From Zygnema cylindricum (Eukaryota; Streptophyta; Zygnematophyceae; Zygnematales; Zygnemataceae): DNA of 64,000 nt. Made by a program: the position numbers and the translations under genes. Positions 32,230 through 44,200 of this stretch are shown here, piece by piece. The notes under the pieces are model-generated. The model worked only from the letters and a program-made list of their open reading frames with translations, had not been told where the DNA came from and did not search any database. Within the stretch, counting starts at the first letter, position 1. Each line of letters opens with the position of its first letter. The stretch spans positions 131,482 to 195,481 of the forward strand of contig JBBHKE010002480.1 of the NCBI GenBank assembly GCA_037447655.1. Reading direction: 5' to 3'.

Positions 32230-34650
32230 CTCCATGGTGGAAAATGCGACTGTCTTCTGCAGCTTACTACTCCACCTGACAATGCCGTCTCCAATGTTAC
32301 AAAGGTAACCTGTGGTTGATTTTTTGTTAGTCAAGTCCCCTCTCCTCTACATCCGTCAATGCGTGTATTTCAATGTCGTCATGTTTTCCACTGAATTTGA
32401 AGGTGAAGTGAATTGTTCTTTTCAAGTAGCTAAAAACTCTCTTAACGGCTGACCAGTGTTGTTTTCCCGACCTGTGCACGGATCTGCTCAATATTACGAC
32501 AAATGTGGCGCTATCTGTAAGAGCTCCCACTGCTTCGCGGTAAGGGGCATCAATGGGTTCCTCTTGGTGCTCTCCAAGCTCCTAAATAAGCTTCTCTCCC
32601 AACTCGTGCATAGTTGATATGCTGTTCGCATCCTGCAACTGGAATCTGGTGAGCCATTCACTTGTATTTTTGTTGTGACAATTGAACGGTTTTGCCTTTT
32701 TTGTTTTTGATGACTTTGACACATAGATGTCTAATTCGTACGGATTTGGACTTTTTTCCGATTTTTACATAGTATTCGTTACTAGCAGAGTGTTCATTAG
32801 TTTTCGCTGTACGATGTAGGATAACATACGGAATTGTCCCCTTAACCATAAAAAATCCTAAAACGTACGAAGAATATACGGCAATGTACAAAATTATACG
32901 GAAAGTGTACCTCAAAACCCTAAAAGTACGGAAATGTAAGGCAGTTATACTGAAACATACGGGATTGTACGGAATGTACGAATATATAACCTAAAAAACC
33001 TGATATCCCCTCTTAAATAACCCTAAAAAGTCCGGAAATATACAGACGCTGTACGTAAATGTACGAAAATGTAAGGCCGTACAACTGAAATATACGGGAA
33101 TGTACGAGAATGTACCCTAAAAATCATAAAATCATAACCATCAAAAGTATGGAAATATACACTGTACGTAAATGTACGAAAAAAGGATGGCGTTTATACT
33201 AAAATATATGAGAATGTACGAGAATGTACCCTAAAATTCCTAAAATCCCCCTTAAATAACCCTAAGAGTACTGAAATGTACGGAGACAGTACGAAAATGT
33301 ACGAAAACGTACGAGTACATAGTCGGATCGCATTTTATTAATTTTTCAACATGGTTAGATGCGAATCGTATGTAGTATTAGCGTTGTTCGTTTCGATCGT
33401 TATTATGCGAATTGGACATTTATGCTTTGACACCAAATTCGCATTTTATCTCACCTAGGTCTTTCATTTCGAATACCTGCGATAGCATTCTCTTGGCTTT
33501 CACAATGTCCTCTTTGGTTTTCTTTAATATCATAAGATCATCTACGTAGATTGCGACAATGATATTGAACTCCTCATTGATGTATACGGAATGATCTTAC
33601 TGGACGTGGGTGATTCCCTCGCTTTTTAAGAATTCATCAATCTTGATGTTACACAATCGCAGCGATTGCTTTAGGCCATACAAAGCTTTGGACAATATAA
33701 CAAACCTTGTTCGGGTTCATGGGATCTTCGTAACCTTCTGGTTGTCTCATGTACAGTTCCTCCTCAAGTTCTCCATGCAGGAAGGAAGTCTTCACGTCGA
33801 TCTGCTCGACTTCCATTCAAAGGGTCACCACGAGGGCAAGGAGCACTCGTATTGAGGTAAACTTCACAACCGACGCAGATGTCTCTGGTAATCTATCGCC
33901 TTTTTTGGAGTGTAAGCCTTAGCAACTAGTCTTGCTTTGTATCGTTCAATCGTTCTGTATGCATTTCATTTGATTTTAAAGGTCCACTTACTTTTGATTG
34001 ACTTTCTTCCCTCTACAGAAATTCGAGTGTCCAAGTGTTATTTTTCATGATGGATGCCATGTTTTCGTTGACAGCCGCTTTCCACTTGTCACCACCGTCG
34101 TAGGAAAATGCGCTCTAAAGGGTGGTTGGCTCTTTGTCTTCAGCCATTCCTTCAATTTTCCTCATGGGAGTCTTTGATGTCTCAATCCATTCGCCAAACT
34201 TCTTTGGTGGATTCCTCGTGCGACTGTTGCATTCAACGAGCTTAGAGGTAAGCTTTTGTCGCGATGCTTTCTTTTTTTGCTTAGCTTGTTCAACCTTTTA
34301 TGCTGCTGTTTCCGCTTAATCCTCTTCGACTTTTTCTTGTTTCTTTGGGTCTTTATCAGTTTTTTGATTTTATGACTCCTCCTCCAGTTGCTGCTCTGGT
34401 GATCCTCTGGTGATCCAGTATAAACGTTTCTGGTGCCGGAGGAGAATCGTCCCACTCGTCGTTCGAGATGTTGGTTGGTGGCGTACTTCGCGAGGGAGCA
34501 GTTTCCCTTTTCGTTTCCTGAATCAAATTTTCATGGTTTGGGTACCAATCATACTTCGTTCCCACTCGTTTTTTTCCTTTTCTCTCTTTTCCTCTCCCTC
34601 TCCATCTACCTCTTTCTCCCTCTGACCCCACCTGTAATTCAACCTCTTTC
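32230..34650 (-). pseudogene. Decayed Ty1/copia relic, minus strand, fused tail-to-tail
   Basis: Mirror of the neighbouring relic. On the minus strand, in order: linker region with TRAATGG and ATVARGIHQRSL (about 34450-34170), reverse transcriptase with [24 protein letters not shown] (about 33815-33745), the RT/RNase H connection with SGKQHWSAVKRVFSYLK (about 32480-32420), then RNase H with KLQKTVAFSTMEA ending near 32230. Stops and shifts throughout. The connection and the reverse transcriptase are separated by an inserted tandem repeat (32860-33325). The sequence ends at the same RNase H motif as the plus-strand relic. Confidence 0.85.
32860..33325. repeat. Tandem repeat of about 115 bp, four to five degenerate units
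   Basis: Each unit runs roughly CCCTAAAA, GTACGGAAAT, GTACG, ACTGAAATATACGGGAATGT, ACGAGAATGTACCCTAAAA. The unit carries both CCTAAAA and GTACGG motifs common elsewhere in the window. It lies inside the minus-strand copia relic. Confidence 0.7.
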
Positions 34651-35855
34651 ATATTTTTCGCTCTTTTTTGTCGCTCTCACTCTCTCTAACTCCTCCCCCG
34701 TTCTCTCTTCTTTCCTTTCTCCTTCCCTCTCCCTTCACCTCTTACAATATATTAGCCTTTTTTTGAGACACCTTTCATAGAATTCCGTTGCCATTTCGTA
34801 GTGTTGGACATCCGCCTCCGTGTATTTATCGTTATGGGGAGGAGACAACGAGAGCTGAAAAATACAAAAAACCAGAAAATGGGTCTTTTTACAAATATTT
34901 ATCAAGAATTCAAGGTTTTTTTCCGGGGAAGATTTTTTTGGGTTTTCCATAAGGGTTTTTTGAGGTGAATGTTGGCCTTTGCGGTATGTATGGCTAAAAA
35001 GAGGAGCTGGAGAGTTGAAAAAGACAAATAACAAAAATGGGGTATTTGGGGAATTTTTCTCAAGAATTATATGGTTTTTTTTTTGGGTCTTTTTAAGCAT
35101 TTCTTGATTTTTTTTCTGATTTTTTTTTCTTGCGTTATTTTGATTTAGGATTTTATTTAATAAAGGGGTTTTTTTGTGGATATGTTAAGGTTGAATAATG
35201 ACTTAAACACTATTTATCGTCATGGAAAGGAGATTTGAAGATGGATAAATGTGGGTATTTTCGGAAATTTTCGAAGGAATTTAAGGTATTTCAATTGGAT
35301 TTTTTGAGTTTTTTTTTTTTTTTGTATTGGAAAAGAGATGGAAAGCTCAAAAAAAAAAAAAGTTGGTGTTTTAGGATAATTTATCGTGAACTCCAGGATT
35401 TTTTTCTTGATTTTTTTAATATTTTTTTTAGAACATTTTGAACTATTTTTGATTTCTGTGGATTTTCCATAGGGTTAGAGAAGGTTAAACACATGGCTAT
35501 GGGGAGGAGATAGGATGCTGGAAAAAAAAAAAAAAAATGGGTAATTCAGGAAAAATTCTCGGGAGTTTTTAAGATTTTATTTGGATGTTTTTGGATTTTC
35601 TTTGGACTATGGGGAGGCTTGAGGGAGGGAGGGAGGGAGTGAGAGAGGGAGGGAGAAAGGGCGAGAGTACCCTCCCTCCATTCCTCCCTTTCTCTTCCCC
35701 CTCCCCCCCTCCACTCCCCCCCCCCCCAATCCCTACCTCCTTCCCTCCCTCTCCCCCTCTCCCTCTCCCTCCAACCCTACCTATATTTCAGCTTCTTTCC
35801 TATTCAAAATCCCCCTCCCTCTCTCCCTCCCTCATTCTCCACCCTTCACTTGTCG
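34651..35855. other. Low-complexity, T-rich and C/T-rich DNA
   Basis: 34560-34740 and 35670-35840 are pyrimidine tracts. 34790-35600 is T-rich with repeated short phrases (TGGGTATTT.GG, TTTTTCAAGAATT). Similar minus-strand phrases near 34860-34970 and 34990-35095 look like a diverged tandem duplication of about 130 bp. No gene supported. Confidence 0.5.
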
Positions 35856-35856
35856 C

Positions 35857-35995
35857 CCCCATTTTCAAAAAGCCCATTTCCAAAACTCGATTTTAAAAAA
35901 CCCCATTTTAAAAAACCCCATTTTACAAAACCCCATTTTACAAAACCCCATTTTTTAAAATACCAAATTAAAAAATCCCATTTTAAAAAGCCCAA
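35857..35995. repeat. About 15-bp minisatellite
   Basis: Roughly nine units of CCCCATTTTAAAAAA with small variations, giving alternating Phe/Lys/Pro/His frames. Sequence after it (36000-36150) is less biased and briefly open, but unrecognised. Confidence 0.85.
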
Positions 35996-36852
35996 TTGTA
36001 CCTTGTACGAATCCACCGTCGGCTTCCGCGACCTTTCTATCCTCTCAGACATCAGAAAACGACAAAAACTGTACGGATGGCAGCAGCCGGAAGATCATTT
36101 GTCTCCATTCCACGAACTCCGGATTGTACGGCCGCGTTGTATCGAGGGATAGAAGCCATGGGGGGGAGGGCCATGAGGGAGGAGGAGGGAAGGGGGCGAG
36201 AGGGGAAAGGAGAAGGAGGGAGGGAAAGGGAGAGTGGAGGAGGGAGGAGGAAGGGAGAGGGAGAAGAAGAGGGAGAGGGAGAGGGAAAGGGAGAGGGAGA
36301 GGGAGAGGGAAAGGGAGAGGGAAAGCGAGAGGGGGGGAGAGGGTGAGTGAGAAAGGGAGAGAAGGAGAGATGCTAACTGTTTTCTTGATTTGTTTCCTGC
36401 TCGTGGAAATCCGTACGAAAAAATCTCTTGGGAAACCAGAAAAGTGTACTTTATTTTCCATCTGATGCTTGTACCAGAGACAGATGTACGGCAATTAGTG
36501 GATGACGTGGCAGATTCTATGAAAGCCACGTGGTCAGGTGCAAAAGTGACAAAAAGTGACGTGCGCTCGTTCGAATCCGCCTTCTGTGTCATTTCGTCGT
36601 CCGTACAGATCCAAATCATCGTCCGTATTTCAAATCTTCCTCCGTACAATGTCATATCGTGAAGCCGTACAATTAATCATCGTCGTCCGTACATTTTCAC
36701 CTCGTCGTTCTTATGTGAGTTTTGCAGCTCGAACACCCAAAATTGCTCAGGGGACAACCCTAAAAAACCCTAAAAAAACAAAACGTACGGAATTGTACAC
36801 TTGTACGATCCCTCTGGCTCATGAGGGGTGTCCACCTAAAGGTGTGTGCCTT
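35996..36852. other. Non-coding with polypurine tract 36160-36372
   Basis: 36160-36372 is A/G-rich with a GAGGGA repeat. 36380-36850 contains many GTAC motifs and two CCCTAAAAAA motifs (36757-36778). Both strands have open frames here, but none is recognisable. Confidence 0.45.
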
Positions 36853-36854
36853 TA

Positions 36855-37038
36855 CAATGCTCATCGTTATTAGTGTTAATAACACTAATTCAGTCGCGCG
36901 ACTTTTTTTGGCCAAAATCACAAAATAGAGTTAACAACATTATTTAAGGACGTCGTCTCTTTGAACTAAATTAGTACCATTAATTATAATTTCACAATAA
37001 CACTAATTAATCTTTAATGCCCATATCGGTGAGAGGTG
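36855..37038. mobile_element. Possible diverged M1-type MITE
   Basis: Flanked by TA (36853-36854, 37039-37040). The left end has CATCGTTATTAG and the right end reads ..GAGAGGTG. The interior shares TATTTAAGGACGTCGT with the 24042 and 47933 copies. The termini are only partly conserved. Confidence 0.35.
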
Positions 37039-37039
37039 T

Positions 37040-37460
37040 AGTGTCGTGTACCGACAAATTTCTTATCGCGATAAGTTCGATGTCCGATTTAATGAATATC
37101 GATTTATAGAATATCGAGCCGTCAAATGGCCGGATATGTCGCCCCGGAACCAACAAATACCATATCGTAATTTGATCGCGATATTAGGCTTCTCGATATA
37201 TTGGAACGATATATCGATTGTCGACGGGTCAAAATAGGCGCATTTCGAATATCGGCAAGTGACCCTCGATACACACAACGGGCCTGTGTTAAAAGTTTCA
37301 CTTGTCGTTTTCCTCCGATAGAGTGGAGCGCAGAGAAAATCTTATATCGACGAAACTAGAGTAAAAAATGTACATCATCTTCAAACTTACTATGCACTCC
37401 AATTTGGCGTTTTCCTCTTTTGGACCCATTGTCACGTCATGCCAGCTCATCTTCAAACTC
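37040..37460. other. ATATCG-rich intergenic DNA
   Basis: 37045-37260 holds many ATATCG and TATCG motifs, like 29340-29425. No gene recognised. Confidence 0.4.
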
Positions 37461-37735
37461 ATACGATTTTATTTCCAAAAACGCGATGGTAAGACCATCA
37501 AAGTACAAAACATGATTGTCACTTTAAAAGAATTGATGACCAACAAAGGTAAAAGACCAAAATCCTAGAAGGACTATAAGCACAAAAGAGGTGATTTAAA
37601 AGCCTTAAAAAAGAGAAATAAAGGAAGTACAACAAAAACCAAACCTTTGAAACACAACAAACTACCATAGACACTAAAGCCTAAGACCATGCCACACTAA
37701 ATAACCAAAACTACGAATATTGTCTGTATGCTCGC
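37460..37735 (-). repeat. Copy of the WD40 3' flank segment
   Basis: Matches 20850-21113 through ordered motifs. No WD40 coding sequence is visible next to it, so it is either an orphan remnant or an independent repeat. Confidence 0.45.
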
Positions 37736-39955
37736 AAGCCGCTTGTAGTAAAAGTTTTCGAATTATCGTTAGCAACGAATTATAGAACGTTTTCGCAGGT
37801 GTCACACGATTTTCAACATTTTTGTCCGAGGGAGAGTACACGCCTTTTTTTATTTTTCTTACCCTATAATCTCTCCCTCTCCCTTGAACCAAACACATCA
37901 ATATTCGTATGCAATGAAAGTAAGAGAGGGAGAGGGAGAGGAAGTGGGAGAGGGAGAGGAAGTGGGAGAGGGATAGGGAGAGGTGGAGGGAGAGAGTGAG
38001 AGAAAGAGAGGGGAGAGGGAGCGGGAGAGTGAGAGTGTGAGAGAGGTAAATGGGGAAGAGGGAAAGGGAGAGGGGGAGGGAATAGCCAAGAAACAAAAAA
38101 TGGAAGAAGGAATAATGCAGAAATGGGAATAGAAACAAACAATAAATGGGTCCAAAGAAGGGAGAAAGATGAAAGAGTTGTTTCCATTTTTATTTACTTC
38201 ATTTTTTTTTCATCCTTTTGTTTTTTTTTTTTTTTTTTTTCCTTTTTCTTCCATTTTTTTTTTTTTTTTTTTTTTTCCCTCCCTTTTTCCCTTTTATTCC
38301 TTTTTTTTCCCGTTTTTTTTCTTTTTTTCTTTTTTATTATGTTTCTTCTTTTAATTTGGTAATAAAACACCGGAATTAATCAAAAAAAAAAGTTTTGATT
38401 TTTTTTGGAAATAATACATTTGGGCTAAAAAATAATTGAAAACTGAAAAAATAACACAAATTTTATTTAAAATTGGAAACAAATTGACAAATGCAAATAA
38501 AATAACTACTTTTCTTTTTCAAATCCAAATTTGTTGTTGAATTTCAACCACTCACATCCCAACCAAATAAAAAAATATTATTTTATTTTCCTACCCTTTT
38601 TTTCTATTTTTTGTTGGAGTAAAACCGCAGTAAACGAAAAAAACAAAGGGGTCTTTTGAACTGCAAAAAAAACAAAATAAAAATCAGAAGTACTCTTTAA
38701 TGTAAAGTAAAGGTGATGAAGTAAAGAAAAAAATCATCTTCACAAAAAATTAAACAACAATATAAAAAAAAACAAAAAAAAATACAAATAACAATATAGT
38801 CATGTAGGATATATATATATATCGGAAAGAAAATTTCCAGTGAAAGTAAAAAAAAAAAATCCAGATAAACATAAAAACAGTAATAATAAATTTCCAAAAA
38901 GATAATAAAAAATGAAATGAGATACTAAAAGTTAAAAGAAAAACAATATAGTATGTGCGACATTTTCAAAACATTCCCAATTAAGAAAGACTTTAGTCTT
39001 TTCTTTTTCTTATTTTATTAATGCACTTCAAAAAGGAAAAAAAAAAAATACGACTTACATTTTTTTCTTCGTCGCTTTTTTGTCGAAAAACAGTGTCGTA
39101 AAAAGAGAAGGACGACAAAAGAACAACTTTTTTTTTGGAAACTCAGAAAAAAAAAAAATTCTTTCTTCGAAAAAAAAAATATAGGACATTTTGAGAGTAA
39201 AAATGTACAGATAAACTTTTTCTAAAAACACACACACACACACATATAAATCACACATGCATACAAAACTTCAAAAAAGAAAAAAAAAAACAAACGTAAC
39301 CTATCACTCACAAACTTTTTTTCTAAGTTTTTACCGGAAGTTTAATTTTGAAACAGATTTTTTTCGGATCAAAATATCTTTCATTTCTTTTTCTGGGCAA
39401 CAAAAATTGTACAATCCTTATACGTCCTTTTTCTTTTTTCGACTTTTATTTTAGCAAACTTGAAATGATTTGTTCTCGAGAAATTTTTTCGGGTTCGTTT
39501 TTCTCTTCGATCGATTTTTTTCTTGAATCATTTTTTTCAAAATTCAAATTTTCCGAGTGTCGGCGAATCCACGGATGAACTGAATTCCCAAAAAAAAAAA
39601 AAAAGTAAGAACAAAAATAAAAAAAAGAGAGAAAACAGAGAGAAAGGGAGAAAGAGAGAGAGTGAGAGAGAGTGGAGCGAGAGAAAAGAAGAAAAAAAAA
39701 AAAGACTCGAAATGGGAAGGAAAAACAGAGTCGGGAAAGAAAAAGATTAAATTAAATTAAAAAAAGCAAAAAAATATATGTAAAAAAGAAAAAAGAAAAA
39801 AAAAATGAAAAAGGAAGAAAAATTAAAAAAGGGAATCGATGAGGGAGATATATTAAAAAATAGAAAGAGCGAAAAAATAAATAATAAATACAGAAAAGGA
39901 CATTTCATTTTCATGATACATTTTCCTTCTGATTTTCACTTTTTTCTTTCATTTT
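37736..39955. other. Low-complexity, AT-rich region without genes
   Basis: Holds a GA-rich tract (37915-38075, GAGGAAGTGGGAGAGG repeat), long T-runs (38200-38340), AT-rich DNA with (TA)n at about 38812-38821 and (CA)n at 39229-39243, and A-rich DNA at 39590-39900. If the kinase has further 3' exons they could lie here or in 36-40 kb on the minus strand, but I could not identify any. Confidence 0.5.
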
Positions 39956-39959
39956 TTGA

Positions 39960-40395
39960 TCTGAAATCTCCTTCAATGCCATCCAATCAGCCGACAACGT
40001 TTTAACCGATTAGTCAATTTTGGTCAACTTTGGTAAAATGATTGTCAATTCTATTTGGGTCAATATTGATCAAATTTCAGTCAAGTTTGGATAATTTCTG
40101 GTCAATTTGAGTAATAATGGTTAAACTTGGTGAAATTTTGTGAATTTCGGTCAATTTTGGTCAAAATTGGTCTATATTGGCTATTTTTTGTCAGGTTTAG
40201 TCAATTTTGGTCACAATATTCGTCAATTTTGACCAAAATTTATCAATCTTTCTTAATAATTTCATCAAATTTGGTCATTTTTTGGTAAATACTTTCATAC
40301 TAAACTAAAAAATAATTTCCTCGCCTAAAATTTCCCTCGGTGTTTTCCGGTCAGCCAGCACAATTTTCCGAAGTTCCAAATTCTACACTGTATTC
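39960..40395 (-). pseudogene. Two decayed tandem copies of the kinase exon-5 end
   Basis: On the minus strand, 40390-40322 (GTGCTGGCTGACCGG then CCGAGGGAAATTTTAGG) and 40005-39960 (GTCGGCTGATTGGATGG then AAGGAGATTTCAG) mirror the functional exon end at 40600-40543, which encodes KFSPADRIKPREIL. Between them (40010-40290) is a degenerate tandem repeat of TTTGGTCAATTT. Neither copy has the rest of the exon. Confidence 0.6.
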
Positions 40396-40542
40396 ACTAT
40401 CTTTTTTCTTTCCCTTTTTATTCTCATTTTTTTTTGTTTTTTGCGGGTCACTCTCTTCTCTCCCCCCTCCCTCCCTCCTCTCTCCCCTCCTTTCCCCTCT
40501 CCCCTCCCCTTTCCTCTCCCCCCATTTCCCTTCTTCCCTCAC

Positions 40543-40902
40543 CTAAAATCTCCCTCGGCTTTATCCGGTCAGCCGGCGAAAATTTTAGCATCGCCCGAAT
40601 CAAATCTCGGGCATCCTTCGAAACTTTCGTCCACAATCCTTCATCCACATCCAAAAAATCCGTACAAATAATTTTTAAAATTTCGGGTACGGAGGTCGCA
40701 CAAAAAGGGGGTATTCCCGATAATAAAATATAAAGAATAATTCCGAGGGACCAAATATCGGATTCCGGAGAATAAGCCCCTTTTTTTAAACTTTCCGGGG
40801 CGCTGTAATGAGGGGTACCCACGATTTCTGCCGGTTCTAGGGCTGGGAAGAGGGAGAGAGGGAGAGAGAGAGAAGAGACGAAAAAATTAGTTTTCAGTAA
40901 GG

Positions 40903-40952
<50 letters not shown>

Positions 40953-41172
40953 TTTTCAGTAAGGGAGAGAGAGAGCGGGGGGGAAAGGGAGAGGGAGAGA
41001 GTAAAGAGAAACCAAGAGAGAGAGAGAGAGAGAGAAGAAAAGTAGTTTTCAGAAAGGGAGAGAGAGAGAGAGAGAGAGGGGGAGAGAGAGAAGAAAAGTA
41101 GTTTTCAGTAAGGGAGAGAGAGAGGGGAGGAAGGGAGAGGGAGAGAGAGAAAAGAGAAACAATAGTGTTCAC

Positions 41173-41207
<35 letters not shown>

Positions 41208-44200
41208 GAGAGAGAGAAGAAAAGTAGTTTTCAGTAAGGGAGAGAGAGAGGGGAGGAAGGGAGAGGGAGAGAGAAAAGAGAAACAATAGTGTTCACTAAG
41301 AGAGAGAGAGAGAGTGAGAGGGAGAGCGAGAAAGAGAAGGGGGGACCAGAGAGGGGGGGAAGCGGGAGAGGGAGAGAAAGAGAGACAGAAGGGGGGAGGG
41401 GGAAAGAGGGAGGGAAAGAGGAGGGAAAGAGGGAGGGCGGGAGGGAGGGAGAGATAGAGAGAGAGAGAGAGTCGGATCTTAGTTCTTGTAGGTCTACTAT
41501 TGTTAGTGTAGATCTGATTCCGGTTCAGAAATATTATATTTTCACATGATGACGTCAGCAGGACAAACGTACTAAAAACCGTACTAAATATGAAGACAGT
41601 AAAGACAAAGTCGACCTATATACAGCCAGTCCGTACAAAAAAACATATTTGATAGTTTCCACCAGCTGACTCAGGACTTTTGTCTTTTAGTGGCCAGGTA
41701 AAGACAAAAATAGAACTGTCGAATGACGACAAAATAGAAGAGGTTACCCGAATCGACTGTTTTCAATAGTAAGATTTTCCTGTGTATAATACAAGTATTC
41801 AATTATATAATACTAGTATTATATTATATAATGCCAGTATCATATTAAATTATGCTAGTATACCTCCTCCTCTCTCCTACCCTCCTCCCCTCCCCCCCCT
41901 TCCCCCCTTCCTCACCTTCCGTATGATACGTCGCCAACCCGAAATCGATCACCTTCACTCTCCACCCCTCCCTCCCCCTCCCTCTCCCTCCCTCCCCCCC
42001 CCCACCAGCAGCACATTCTCCGGCTTCAGGTCCCTGTGCACCACTCCCTCCCCCCTCAGCCCCCCCAGCGCCTCTGCCAGAATCCGTACTGTTTTGGCAG
42101 CATCTGCCTCGCTGTACGGACCGTTTTGTCTTATCTGGTGGAAGAGCTCGCCGCCGGGGCAGAGCTCGGTGACTATGTGGACGGCCTGGGGGGGGGGGGG
42201 AGGGAGGGGGGAGGGGGAGGGAGGGAGGGAGGGAGGGAGGGAGGAGGGAGGGAGGGAGGGGAGGGGGGGAGGAGGGGGAGGGAGGGAGGGAGGGAGGGAG
42301 GGAGGGAGGGAGGGGGGGAGGGAGGGAGGGAGGGAGGGAGGGAGGGAGGGAGGGAGGGAGGGAGGGAGGGAGGGAGGGAGGGGGGAGGGAGGGGGAGGGA
42401 GGGAGGGAGGGAGGGAGGGAGGGAGGGGGGGAGGGAGGGAGGGAGGGAGGGAGGGAGGGAGGGAGGGAGGGAGGGAGGGAGGGAGGGAGGGAGGGAGGGA
42501 GGGAGGGAGGGAGGGAGGGAGGGAGGGAGGGAGGGAGGGAGGGAGGGAGGGAGGGAGGGAGGGAGGGAGGGGGAGAGGGTTTTAGAAGGGGGGGAGGAAG
42601 AGGGTTTTTGAAGGGCGGGGGGGGGGGACAGGGAAGGAGTGAGGGGTTTTGGGGGGGGGGAGGGGGGAGGGGGAGGGAGAGGGAGAGGGAGCGTGAGAGA
42701 AAGAGGGAGCGGGAGAGGGAGAGAGAGAGGGAGCGGGAGAGGGAGAGAAAGAGGGAGCGGGAGAGGGAGAGAAAGAGGGAGCGGGAGAGGGAGAGAAAGA
42801 GGGAGCGGGAGAGGGAGAGAAAGAGGGAGCGGGAGAGGGAGAGCGAGAGGGAGCGGGAGAGGGAGAGAGAGAGGGAGCGGGAGAGGGAGAGAAAGAGGGA
42901 GCGGGAGAGGGAGAGAAAGAGGGAGCGGGAGAGGGAGAGAAAGAGGGAGCGGGAGAGGGAGAGAAAGAGGGAGCGGGAGAGGGAGAGCGAGAGGGAGCGG
43001 GAGAGGGAGAGCGAGAGCGAGAGAGGGGGGGAGGGAGAGGAAGAGGAGGTGCAAGGAAGATGCAGAGGAAGAGGGAGCGGCAAAAGGAGAGGTTAGATGG
43101 GAAGGAGGTCAATGCAGCGAGGGAGGGAAAGGGAAAGGAGAGGGGAGGAAGACGGAGAGGGAGAGGGAGAGGCGAGGGAGAAGTGGAGGCTTAGTGGCGG
43201 AGAGGGAGGGAGAGGAGTGGGGGAAGGTAAAGAAGAGGGATGGGTAAAGAGGAGAAACGGGGAATGGGGGGAGGGGGGGGGGGGGGGGGGGGGTGAAGGG
43301 GGGCAGGGGTAAAGGCAGGGCAGGGGGTAAAGGGAGGGGAGGGTAGGGGTGCAGGGAGAGCACCTCCTCGTCCTCATAGGAGGCCATGAGTTGCACTATG
43401 TGGGGGTGTCCTCGGAGCATCTCCAGTATCTCCACTTCCGTACGGACGTGCTCTATGTGCTGCCATTGCTGGAAAACGACAAAAAGTACACAAAAAGGAC
43501 AAAAGGTACAGAAAAGTACAAAGTTCTTCAGTTGATCCAGTTAGTGCGGGAGCTCACAACAGTACAAATAAGTACAGAAAGGGTAACAAAAGTACAAAAG
43601 AGTACGGACGAGGTACAGAAGAACTCCGTAAAGTACAACAAAAGTACAGCAAGGTTCAGAAAGTACAAGTACGGAGGGTATCGGAGAAGTACGAACCGTA
43701 CAAAATAATGTAGAAAAGTACGGAAAAGTACAAGAGTTCAGAAAAGTACAAAAAAAGAGCAGAATTCAAGTTGTTACGAAAAGTACATAAATGATCGGAA
43801 AAGTACAAAAAGTACAAAAAGAACAAAAAGTACAAAAAGAACAAAATGTACAAAAAGAACAAAAAGTACAAAAAGAACAAAAAGTACAAAAAGAACAAAA
43901 AGTACAAAATGTACAAAGGGTACAAAGGTACAAAAAAGTACAAAAATGTTAAAAAGTTTCGTAACGAACGTTGAGTTGTGGAAAGTACGGAAAGTACAGA
44001 AGAGCATAGAAAAGTACAAAAAAGTACAGAGCGTGCAGAGGGTACAGAGGGGTACAAGAAGTAGTGAAAATAAAGTACAAAAGGGTACAAAATAGTACGG
44101 AAGAGTCCAGGTCAGAAGAAAGAGACAAAAATAATAAAGATGGGAGGTCGGAGGTTGGTCAAGATTTTAGCTGTCCGTGGAAAAGAAAAAAAAGGGGGGG

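Noticed and set aside
36000-40540. EF-hand exons that would make the kinase a true CDPK
   Set aside because: I searched the minus strand downstream of exon 5 by eye for D-x-D-x-G loops and for the usual HPW continuation and found neither. They may lie in unrecognised exons.
41845-43083. Large frames of Ser-Leu-Pro-Pro or Gly-Arg-Glu repeats in the purine tracts (also 29658-30362, 36095-36655)
   Set aside because: They arise on several frames and both strands from (GGGA)n and (GA)n repeats and have no unique protein sequence. Only the short kinase segments embedded at the edges are real.
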